This document shows positions 14,539 to 20,105 of a stretch of DNA of 20,105 nucleotides, in pieces; the stretch's first letter is position 1; every line of letters starts with the position of its first letter. The translations under genes were made by a program, and so were the position numbers. The notes beneath the pieces are model-generated. The model searched no databases and had not been told where the DNA came from. It worked only from the letters and a program-made list of their open reading frames with translations. The DNA is from Anaerolineae bacterium (GTDB lineage: Bacteria > Chloroflexota > Anaerolineae > Aggregatilineales > UBA2796), in NCBI GenBank assembly GCA_020851855.1, contig JADZBY010000042.1, positions 1 to 20,105 on the forward strand, given 5' to 3'.

Positions 14539-14558
14539 TTTCCGCGCTGCCCGCCGGG

Positions 14559-16487
14559 TCACTGGCGCGGAGCCTGCCCCGGCGCGACCATGATCTGGGC
14601 GGACCAGGGCAGGTAGTGGCTGAACAACTCTTCGCCATCCACCACCGTGCGCCCGTCCTGCGTGATGGTGCGCCGGATCATCACGTCGACGCCGTCTACT
14701 GCCGAGTCAATTTGCCGCTGCTGGCCGGGCCGCAGCGTATCGCTCTCCGTATACACCGGCGGGCCGTGCCGCACCGGGTTGCTCAGCGTCGGCTCTGTCA
14801 CCGATACCACGCGCCCCACGCCGGTGCTATACAGCTTGAAGGTCAGCGATTGCTCCGTCGGGTTGAAGTAGGCTTCCATCAGCAGATGGTACGGCGTGTC
14901 GTTCACGAATTTCAGGTCAACGTAGGGCGAAAAGACCGTCGCATCCAGCCCGACCCCGGCGCGGTACGTCTGCCCGTTGGCCACCGTCGTGCCGCGCTCG
15001 TAATAGCCGACCCGGTAGCCGTGCGGATAGCGCTCGGTGACCGGGAAGCCGCTGAAGAACGCTGCCTGGAATACCGTCGTGGACACCTGGCACACGCCGC
15101 CGCCCACGCCCTGAATGGTGCGGTTGCCATAGATGACCAGGCCCGTCTCAAAGCCCGTCTCCGGGCTGACATCGCCCAGGTGCTCGTTGAACGAGAACTC
15201 GTCGCCCGGCGCGACGACGAGGCCATGGAAACGCGCCGCCGCCACCTGGATGTTCGTGCGCCGCTCGTCCGAGGAGCCGTAGAAGAACGTCGTGGCGCGC
15301 GCCACCTCTTCGACGATGCCCAGTTCTTGCGCCGTCGCGTTCGAATTGACCGTCGGCACGACGACTTTGAAGGTCAGCGGCACACGCCGGTTGTCGCTCC
15401 GGAACATGGCGTCCTGGAAGCGCGCCAGCGAGCCGTCAATGTCCAATTCGCGCCCGTTGATGCTCTCGCGGATGACTTCCAGCGTGCGCGACTGGTCATT
15501 GAATACGAAGCGCGCATCCTGCGGCTCGACCCGCAATTGGTCGGCCAGCCCTTGCAGGAAAGCCCGCAGCGGCTCCGGGTTCACGCCCACATCATATTGC
15601 ACCGCGCCGTCGTCGCCCGTGATTTCGCTCACCGAGAGCAGCCCGCCGACGAACTCCGCCGAGGCTTCCCAGGGGCCGGGATCGCCGCTGGTCGGCGTCT
15701 CGATGTACAGCGTCACCGGGCCGGACACCGCCGCGCGCAGCCGGTCCGCCGCCGCCTGGACGTCGGGCAGGCGCGGCGTGCTCTCGCGGATCACGAGCGG
15801 GATTTCCGCGCCGGTGCTCATATTCAGCACCACATCGCGCACCGCCGCCAGCGTCGCGCCCGTATCCAGTTGCCGCCCGATCTGGCTGGGCGCGGTGATC
15901 ACGTTCGTGCCGCGCAATTGCAGCGTCGCATCCTGCACCGGTCGGTTGATGTCCGCCGCGATCTGGTCCAATACGGCCTGCGCCTGGGACTGGTCGAAGA
16001 CGACCACCGGCTGGATGGGCGTGCCGTTCATCCACGCGTTCGCCTGTGCGATCAGGTTGTTGACCAGCCCGCCGCCGCGCCCGACCAGGAACGCCGCATC
16101 GACGGTCTGCTCCGGCTCGAAGCGTACGCCAAGCTCTTTCGCAGTGCGCTGCCATGCCCGCTCGCCGTCGCGAAAGGTGAAGACCGCCTCGTCGCCGTAG
16201 GTGTACTGCGCGGCGAGCGCCTGGATGGCCTCGTCGCGCGTTTTGCCGGACAGGTCGATGCCATAGGCCGAGACGCCGGGGTAAACGAGCTTGCCAAACT
16301 GAAGCTGGTGCAGGGCGAGAAAAATGGCGGCGATGAAGAACAGCATCATCACCGCCGTAGCGCCCAGCAGCGTCAGCCGGATGATCCACTTGAGGACGCC
16401 CGATCCGGCGGATTTTTGCTGCCGGGAACGGCGTTGTGGCGGGGCCACACGCACGGGCTGGCTGCGCGGATTCTTGGTCGCTTGCAT
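14559..16487 (-). CDS. VanW/YoaR-family envelope protein
   Basis: A 642-residue protein with a basic cytoplasmic N-terminus, one membrane segment (about 34-58) and a large extracytoplasmic part. Two repeats of the peptidoglycan-binding-like domain found in YoaR-type proteins appear to cover about 75-390 (GVSAYGIDLSGKTRDEAIQAL at the first). The VanW domain lies at about 405-540, with FSFNEHLGDVSPETGF, GVGGGVCQVSTTVFQAAFFSG and RYPHGYRVGYYERG. The C-terminal 80 residues, with TITQDGRTVVDGEELFSHYLPW, look like a G5-type domain. Family members are cell-wall associated, but their biochemical role is unsettled; the vanW name comes from vancomycin-resistance clusters and does not show resistance here. 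The ATG at 16487 has a weak AGGG upstream and a recognisable promoter. Confidence 0.9.
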   Translation of the reverse strand: MQATKNPRSQPVRVAPPQRRSRQQKSAGSGVLKWIIRLTLLGATAVMMLFFIAAIFLALHQLQFGKLVYPGVSAYGIDLSGKTRDEAIQALAAQYTYGDEAVFTFRDGERAWQRTAKELGVRFEPEQTVDAAFLVGRGGGLVNNLIAQANAWMNGTPIQPVVVFDQSQAQAVLDQIAADINRPVQDATLQLRGTNVITAPSQIGRQLDTGATLAAVRDVVLNMSTGAEIPLVIRESTPRLPDVQAAADRLRAAVSGPVTLYIETPTSGDPGPWEASAEFVGGLLSVSEITGDDGAVQYDVGVNPEPLRAFLQGLADQLRVEPQDARFVFNDQSRTLEVIRESINGRELDIDGSLARFQDAMFRSDNRRVPLTFKVVVPTVNSNATAQELGIVEEVARATTFFYGSSDERRTNIQVAAARFHGLVVAPGDEFSFNEHLGDVSPETGFETGLVIYGNRTIQGVGGGVCQVSTTVFQAAFFSGFPVTERYPHGYRVGYYERGTTVANGQTYRAGVGLDATVFSPYVDLKFVNDTPYHLLMEAYFNPTEQSLTFKLYSTGVGRVVSVTEPTLSNPVRHGPPVYTESDTLRPGQQRQIDSAVDGVDVMIRRTITQDGRTVVDGEELFSHYLPWSAQIMVAPGQAPRQ

Positions 16488-16529
16488 CGGTTAGGCCCTG
16501 TCATTCACCCGGTGGACGGATTTTTCTAA

Positions 16530-16558
16530 ACTATAGCCGATCCAAATCCGCCGGGCAA
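16530..16558 (-). promoter_or_regulatory. Promoter of the VanW gene
   Basis: On the minus strand TTGCCC (16553-16558), a 17-base spacer and TATAGT (16530-16535) lie about 43 bases before the ATG. The -10 matches at 5 of 6 positions and the -35 at 4 of 6. Confidence 0.6.
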
Positions 16559-16609
16559 CGCACCCCGACCTTCCTCTCAGGGCCACCGCATCAGAATCGA
16601 CCGGGAGCC

Positions 16610-16656
16610 GCCCCGCGCTCAAGCACGGGGCTGAACCTGCAAAGCCCTGACGGGCT
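16610..16656. repeat. Two small hairpins in the intergenic repeat cluster
   Basis: GCCCCG (16610-16615) pairs with CGGGGC (16626-16631), with further inner pairing, and AGCCC (16643-16647) pairs with GGGCT (16652-16656). Confidence 0.55.
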
Positions 16657-16662
16657 GCGGCG

Positions 16663-16807
16663 TGTCTGCAAATTCTTTACTTGGGTTGACTCTCACTCTC
16701 CCAGCCCCTCTCACCCCGAGAGCGAGAGGGGAGAAAAGCAGAGGACCTCTTGGCTTCCTCACCCCTCTCCATGAGGGAGAGGGGCCGGGGGTGAGGGTTT
16801 GCAGACA
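16663..16807. repeat. 145-base fold-back element with 10-base terminal inverted repeats
   Basis: The ends TGTCTGCAAA (16663-16672) and TTTGCAGACA (16798-16807) are perfect inverted repeats. Inside, a left arm rich in CTCTCCCAGCCCCTCTC imperfectly complements the right arm, which contains the exact second copy (16759-16798) of the 40-base repeat seen at 11635. There is no coding capacity for a transposase. Size and ends resemble a miniature mobile element, but no target-site duplication was established. Confidence 0.6.
16759..16798 (+). repeat. Dispersed 40-base palindromic repeat, copy 2
   Basis: All 40 bases are identical to 11635-11674. This copy forms the right arm of the longer fold-back 16663-16807. 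Confidence 0.85.
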
Positions 16808-16826
16808 GGCCCTAGAATTGACCTTC

Positions 16827-16872
16827 AGCCCGAAGGGCTTCGTCGTTTCAGCCTGGACCTTCAGGTCCAGGC
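16827..16872. repeat. Two hairpins right of the fold-back element
   Basis: AGCCC-GAA-GGGCT (16827-16839) mirrors the AGCCC/GGGCT hairpin left of the fold-back. GCCTGGACC and GGTCCAGGC (16851-16872) form a perfect 9-base-pair stem with a TTCA loop. Confidence 0.6.
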
Positions 16873-16910
16873 GGTGCGATCCGTACCTATGTGTGAGAAT
16901 CCATTGCGCA

Positions 16911-16932
16911 GGGACAATGCCTACGTTGTCCG
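16911..16932. repeat. Decayed single copy of the GGACAACGC palindrome
   Basis: GGACAATGCCTACGTTGTCC differs at only two positions from the palindrome GGACAACGCCTGCGTTGTCC of the tandem array at 19841-20105. It stands alone just beyond the stop of the DUF4432 gene. Confidence 0.6.
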
Positions 16933-16948
16933 CGTATCTCACGTCCGT

Positions 16949-18004
16949 CTATTCTGCCGTATTGTCGTGGGCGGCCAATTCTGCCACGTCCAGGCTCAGG
17001 CGGTAGACCTTCGTCTCGCCCGGCTCCAGGTGCGGCAGCACACCCTGCGCCCGCGCCGAAGCCCGGCCCATCAGCGTCGATGTGTTGCTCGGCTCGACGC
17101 CCAGCACGTATAGCCCTTCGCCCATCATCTTCCACTGGTACAGGTACGGCAGCGCCGCCGCGTCGAACTTGAGCGTGAGCGCGACGCCGTAGTCCGGGTT
17201 CTCCAGCTTTACCTCGGCCATGCCCTCGGCGTTGGCGGGCGGGATGTGCCGGAAGACCTGCTCGTTGTAGCCATGCTGCGGCGGCGTGAAGTTGCGCCAC
17301 TCGCGGATGCCCTTCTCGGCTTCGGCGTCGCGCGCCAGCGTCTCTTTCGGCTCCAATCCCAGGCGCAAACTCTCGCTCAGCAACGGGAAGCCCAGGTTGA
17401 AATGGTACAGGATCATGTGCGGCTGCGGGCTAAAACCCTCGTTGGTGACCTGATCCTCGATATGGATCTGCGATGTGCCCAGGCGCGTCCAGATGCGGCG
17501 GCGCAGCAGGATATTCTCGCCAAAAACGCGCGTCTGGCGCACCTCGCCGCTGATGCTCAGCTCGTACTCGTCGCCGTTCCACGCCGTGCTATAGCTCACC
17601 GCTTTCGCCGGAATCTGGCCGTAGCGCCCGTGCTGGCCGAACTCTTCACCCTGATCGACGTTGGGCGGGCCGAAGTGATCCAGGCCGCACGTCGCCAGCA
17701 GGCCGCCCGTGAAGGTGCGCAGCCAGCGCAGCCCTTCCGGCTCAAAATAGGCCGGGTGCGCCTCGCCGGTGGACGACAGCCAGCCCAGCGCCCGCCCGTT
17801 GAAGCGGCAGGTGGAGATGTCCAGGCCGCGGTCCGCCAGCACGTGGAAATACAGGCCCGTACCGGTCCAGACGTGCAGGACGCGCCCGCCGCGCTCTGTG
17901 CCGTCGCCGTTCTCCATCAGCCGAATCCCGGCGATCTGGTCGAGGCTGCCCACGCGCCGGATCAGCGCGTCGCGCGTCCACTGTTTGCCAAAGAGATGGG
18001 CCAT
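16949..18004 (-). CDS. DUF4432 family protein, aldose 1-epimerase-like fold
   Basis: A 351-residue protein recognised as the DUF4432 group of galactose-mutarotase-like beta-sandwich proteins by RVLHVWTGTGLYFHVLADRG, LDISTCRFNGRALGWLSSTG, TFTGGLLATCGLDHFGPP, HMILYHFNLGFPLL and YLYQWKMMGEGLYVLGVEPS. Relatives are thought to act on sugars or sugar derivatives, but the exact substrate is unknown. Several conserved His and Glu residues (for example His in HMILYHFN and Glu in GVEPSN) sit where mutarotases keep catalytic residues. The ATG at 18004 is chosen because AAAAGGAG lies 8 bases upstream; the frame extends to 18148 with no conserved sequence. It is divergent from the MutS-like gene across 130 bases. 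No sugar transporter or kinase is adjacent to suggest a pathway. Confidence 0.87.
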   Translation of the reverse strand: MAHLFGKQWTRDALIRRVGSLDQIAGIRLMENGDGTERGGRVLHVWTGTGLYFHVLADRGLDISTCRFNGRALGWLSSTGEAHPAYFEPEGLRWLRTFTGGLLATCGLDHFGPPNVDQGEEFGQHGRYGQIPAKAVSYSTAWNGDEYELSISGEVRQTRVFGENILLRRRIWTRLGTSQIHIEDQVTNEGFSPQPHMILYHFNLGFPLLSESLRLGLEPKETLARDAEAEKGIREWRNFTPPQHGYNEQVFRHIPPANAEGMAEVKLENPDYGVALTLKFDAAALPYLYQWKMMGEGLYVLGVEPSNTSTLMGRASARAQGVLPHLEPGETKVYRLSLDVAELAAHDNTAE

Positions 18005-18050
18005 CGTGAAGACTCCTTTTTGAAACGGAAAATCCCATCTATCGGGGCGG

Positions 18051-18056
18051 ATTGTA
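18051..18056 (-). promoter_or_regulatory. Possible -10 box of the DUF4432 gene
   Basis: TACAAT on the minus strand lies about 46 bases before the ATG at 18004. No good -35 is visible at the usual distance. Confidence 0.35.
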
Positions 18057-18121
18057 GCGCCGCTCGGCCCGTTTGGGTGCGGGAAATGCGCGCCGTTTCG
18101 GAGATTCGACCCTCCCGGCAC

Positions 18122-18127
18122 TATAAT
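18122..18127 (+). promoter_or_regulatory. Consensus -10 box directly before the MutS-like gene
   Basis: A perfect TATAAT ends 7 bases before the ATG at 18135, so transcription would start at or next to the start codon, predicting a leaderless mRNA. No Shine-Dalgarno sequence fits in between. The -35 region (TTTCGGAGA near 18096-18104) is weak. Confidence 0.5.
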
Positions 18128-18134
18128 TGACGCC

Positions 18135-19832
18135 ATGACTGACACCACCGGACCATCCGAACGCGCGCCGCGCCGCCGGGCCGCGGTGAATCTGCCCGCC
18201 CTCAGCCTGATGTCGCCGTCCGGCCCGCTGCCGGTATACGCCGGCGCGCCGGGCTGGGCCGCCGACCTGGGCCTGGACGCCGTGGCGCGCGCCTTCGAGG
18301 CCGGGACGCGCTACACGTCCTTTATCCAGGCGGCGCTGGCGTCGCTCGTCTCCGATCCCGCCGTCATCGTCTGGCGTCAGGCCGTGCTGAACGACTTCCT
18401 GCGCAACCCGCCGCTGGTCGAGGCAGTGACGAACCTGCTGCCGCGCCTCGCCGACCTGCGCCTGGGCCATTCGCTGCTGGGCAGGAAACAGCGTGGCTTG
18501 CTGTTGGAAACCATCGACCGCATCAGCGAACTGGACCTGTACCTGACCGTCGTCCAGGACCTGCACGCCGCGCTGAGCGCCGCCAGCCTGACCTCGGACG
18601 CGCTGCGGGCGCTGCGTGCAAACCTGACCGCCCTGATTGACGACGACGATTTCCAGGCCCTCAAGACGGCGCTCCCGGAACTCCAGGCCCCGCTGCAAAA
18701 CGTCGTCAGCCTGACGATTGGCGTCAACCTGGATGAGCAGTTTCAGCCGGTGTCGGCGGCGTTGCTGCGCATCAACGACCGGCCCGTAGGCGAAGCGCGC
18801 ACGTTCCTGGGCCGCTTGCTCGGCGTGCGGACGGAGTTGGACGGCGACGAGGGCAGCATCGCGCCGCTGCACTTCACGCCCGCCGAGCGCGAGTTGAGGC
18901 CGCTCTCGCCCTTCTTCCAGGACCTCGACCGGCTGATCAGTCAGGTGGCCGGGCCGGTGGCGCGCGCCCTGAAGCGCTTCGTGCGGGTCAGCGCCGAACC
19001 GCTGGCCGGGCTGGAGAACGAGCTGGCCTTTTTCGCCAGCGCGGCCCGGCTCATCCGGCGGCTTGAGGCGCGCGGCGTGCCGTTCTGCCAGCCGGAGATC
19101 GCCCCGTTGGACGAGCGGCGGGTCGAGATCGAGGCGCTGGTCAACCTGGCGCTGACTCTGCGCGAGCCGGACGGCGCGCTGCCCGTGCCCAACGACGTGC
19201 GGCTGGACGACGACGGTCGCATCGCCATCCTGACCGGCCCGAACAGCGGCGGCAAGACCACCTATCTGCAAGCCGTCGGGCTGGCGCACGTGCTGGCGCA
19301 GGCCGGGCTGTTCGTGCCGGCGCGTCGGGCGCGGCTCTCCCCGGTAGACGCCATCTTCACGCACTTCCCCGCGCCAGAGAACCAGCAGGGCCGGCTCGCC
19401 GAAGAGGCCTCACGCCTGCGCGACATCTGCCTGAGCGCGACGCGGCACAGCCTGGTTTTGCTCAACGAGTCGCTGTCCAGCACCGTTGCCAGCGAGGCGC
19501 TCTATCTGGCGCAAGACGTGGTCGCCGGGCTGCGGGCCATCGGCGTGCGCGCCCTGTACGCCACCCATCTCGTGGAGTTAGCGGAGCACTGCGACGAGAT
19601 CGAGGCCGCCGTCGAAGGCGATAGCCGCGTATACAGCCTGATCGCGGATATCCAGTTCGTCGATGACCCGGAGTCCGGCGAACGGCGGCCCGTGCCCACG
19701 TTTCGCATCCGGCGCGGCTCGCCGCAAGGGCGCGGTTACGCCCACGAGATCGCGCGCCGCTACGGCATTAGCCTGGAGCAGATTCTTCAGGCGCGCCGGG
19801 GCGATGACGGTGAATCTGCGGGGCAAGAATGA
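18135..19832 (+). CDS. Stand-alone MutS-core ATPase (MutS-related protein)
   Basis: A 565-residue protein with the helical lever/core region of MutS (about 45-340) and a C-terminal MutS-type ABC ATPase (about 350-560). Walker A is GPNSGGKTTY (368-377). The ST-rich region around FTHFPAPENQQGRLAEEASRL corresponds to the MutS Q/D-loop and signature area, and the switch is YATHLVELAEHC (475-486). The Walker B segment reads VLLNESLSST (441-450), where MutS usually has DE, so Asn444 replaces the aspartate while Glu445 remains. The N-terminal mismatch-binding domain with its Phe-x-Glu is absent, and so is the Smr domain of MutS2. A role in ordinary mismatch repair is therefore unlikely; the true substrate is unknown. 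It probably starts from a leaderless transcript. A tandem palindromic array follows its stop. Confidence 0.85.
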   Translation: MTDTTGPSERAPRRRAAVNLPALSLMSPSGPLPVYAGAPGWAADLGLDAVARAFEAGTRYTSFIQAALASLVSDPAVIVWRQAVLNDFLRNPPLVEAVTNLLPRLADLRLGHSLLGRKQRGLLLETIDRISELDLYLTVVQDLHAALSAASLTSDALRALRANLTALIDDDDFQALKTALPELQAPLQNVVSLTIGVNLDEQFQPVSAALLRINDRPVGEARTFLGRLLGVRTELDGDEGSIAPLHFTPAERELRPLSPFFQDLDRLISQVAGPVARALKRFVRVSAEPLAGLENELAFFASAARLIRRLEARGVPFCQPEIAPLDERRVEIEALVNLALTLREPDGALPVPNDVRLDDDGRIAILTGPNSGGKTTYLQAVGLAHVLAQAGLFVPARRARLSPVDAIFTHFPAPENQQGRLAEEASRLRDICLSATRHSLVLLNESLSSTVASEALYLAQDVVAGLRAIGVRALYATHLVELAEHCDEIEAAVEGDSRVYSLIADIQFVDDPESGERRPVPTFRIRRGSPQGRGYAHEIARRYGISLEQILQARRGDDGESAGQE

Positions 19833-19840
19833 CGGCGAGA

Positions 19841-20105
19841 GCGGACGAGGCGTGCCTCGTCCCTACACGATCCGCCGTAGGGACAACGCAGGCGTTGTCC
19901 GCCCCGCTGGAATGTCCGGTGGTGATGGCGGACGAGGCGTGCCTCGTCCCTACACGATCCGCTGTAGGGACAACGCCTGCGTTGTCCGCCCCGCCGGGAT
20001 ATCCGGTATTGATGGCGGACGAGGCGTGCCTCGTCCCTACACGATCCGCCGTAGGGACAACGCCTGCGTTGTCCGCCCCGCCGGAATGTCCGGTATTGAT
20101 GGCGG
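19841..20105. repeat. Tandem array of 87-base palindromic units, running off the window
   Basis: Units start at 19841, 19928 and 20015, and a fourth begins at 20102; the period is exactly 87 bases. Each holds GGACGAGGC-GT-GCCTCGTCC, a stem GTCCCTAC/GTAGGGAC with a 10-base loop, and GGACAACGC-NN-GCGTTGTCC, followed by a spacer of about 30 bases. Copies differ at only a few positions. The array starts 8 bases after the MutS-like stop codon. Confidence 0.9.

Larger units (their letters stand above)
14214..14558. other. Intergenic region between dnaJ and the VanW gene
   Basis: These 345 bases hold the dnaJ leader (about 85 bases), its promoter (14303-14331) and a C/G-rich fold-back (14442-14538). 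No gene and no T-tracted terminator for the VanW gene were found. Confidence 0.6.
16488..16948. other. Repeat-rich intergenic region
   Basis: These 461 bases between the VanW and DUF4432 genes contain the VanW promoter followed by a run of palindromes: 16610-16631, 16643-16656, the fold-back 16663-16807, 16827-16839, 16851-16872 and 16911-16931. Short open frames here are repeat translations and not genes. Confidence 0.65.

Noticed and set aside
14511..16529. 672-codon open frame antisense to the VanW gene
   Set aside because: Composition is Arg/Ala/His/Val-rich with no domain, and the opposite frame is a clear VanW protein with a promoter.
19841..20105. Possible CRISPR array because of regular direct repeats
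   Set aside because: The units are almost identical over the full 87-base period with no variable spacers, and no cas genes are nearby.

Overview
The window is high-GC bacterial chromosome with tightly packed housekeeping and envelope/proteostasis genes and several short palindromic intergenic repeats. The gene set (a zinc-finger-less DnaJ-type co-chaperone, a VanW/YoaR-type envelope protein, an S1C protease, a DUF4432 sugar-epimerase-like protein, a stand-alone MutS-core ATPase and a PIN toxin pair) together with the repeat style suggests a Chloroflexota bacterium, probably Anaerolineae-like. This is inferred from family knowledge; there is no rRNA or tRNA to confirm it. No prophage, transposase, CRISPR array or RNA gene was seen.

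Layout: (1) 3-614 is the 3' end of nicotinate phosphoribosyltransferase, followed on the same strand by polyphosphate kinase ppk1 (701-2839). (2) Converging on ppk1, the minus strand carries argS (TTG start, 6564) -> dcd -> a site-2-type membrane metalloprotease, probably one transcription unit driven by a near-consensus promoter at 6598-6626. (3) Further upstream on the minus strand lie uvrA and, 25 bases after it, a VapBC-like antitoxin/toxin pair whose genes overlap by four bases. The uvrA promoter carries a good match to the Gram-positive-type LexA/SOS box between its -35 and -10. (4) Divergently, a metallo-beta-lactamase-fold protein with an eroded metal motif and a 102-residue protein of unknown function run on the plus strand. 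(5) Minus strand: an HtrA/DegP-like protease, then (further upstream) dnaJ, then a VanW protein, each with its own upstream signals. A strong intrinsic terminator separates dnaJ from the protease gene. (6) A DUF4432 protein (minus) and a MutS-like ATPase (plus) are divergently transcribed from a 130-base region.

Between these genes sit at least three families of palindromic repeats. One is a two-copy 65-base unit (13148-13290). Another is an 87-base tandem array that runs off the end of the window (19841-20105). These two share one plan, palindrome / central stem with a CCCTAC...GTAGGG core / palindrome, though the flanking palindromes differ in sequence. The third is a CCCCTCTCC-type fold-back, present as an exact 40-base repeat at 11635 and 16759 and as a relative at 14442. 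Sigma-70-like promoters in the window repeatedly use TACAAT as the -10 box.

The most noteworthy candidates are the possible SOS control of a uvrA-toxin/antitoxin operon, the three-palindrome repeat family, and three enzymes with altered signature motifs (ArgRS HIGH motif, MBL-fold HxHxDH motif, MutS-like Walker B).
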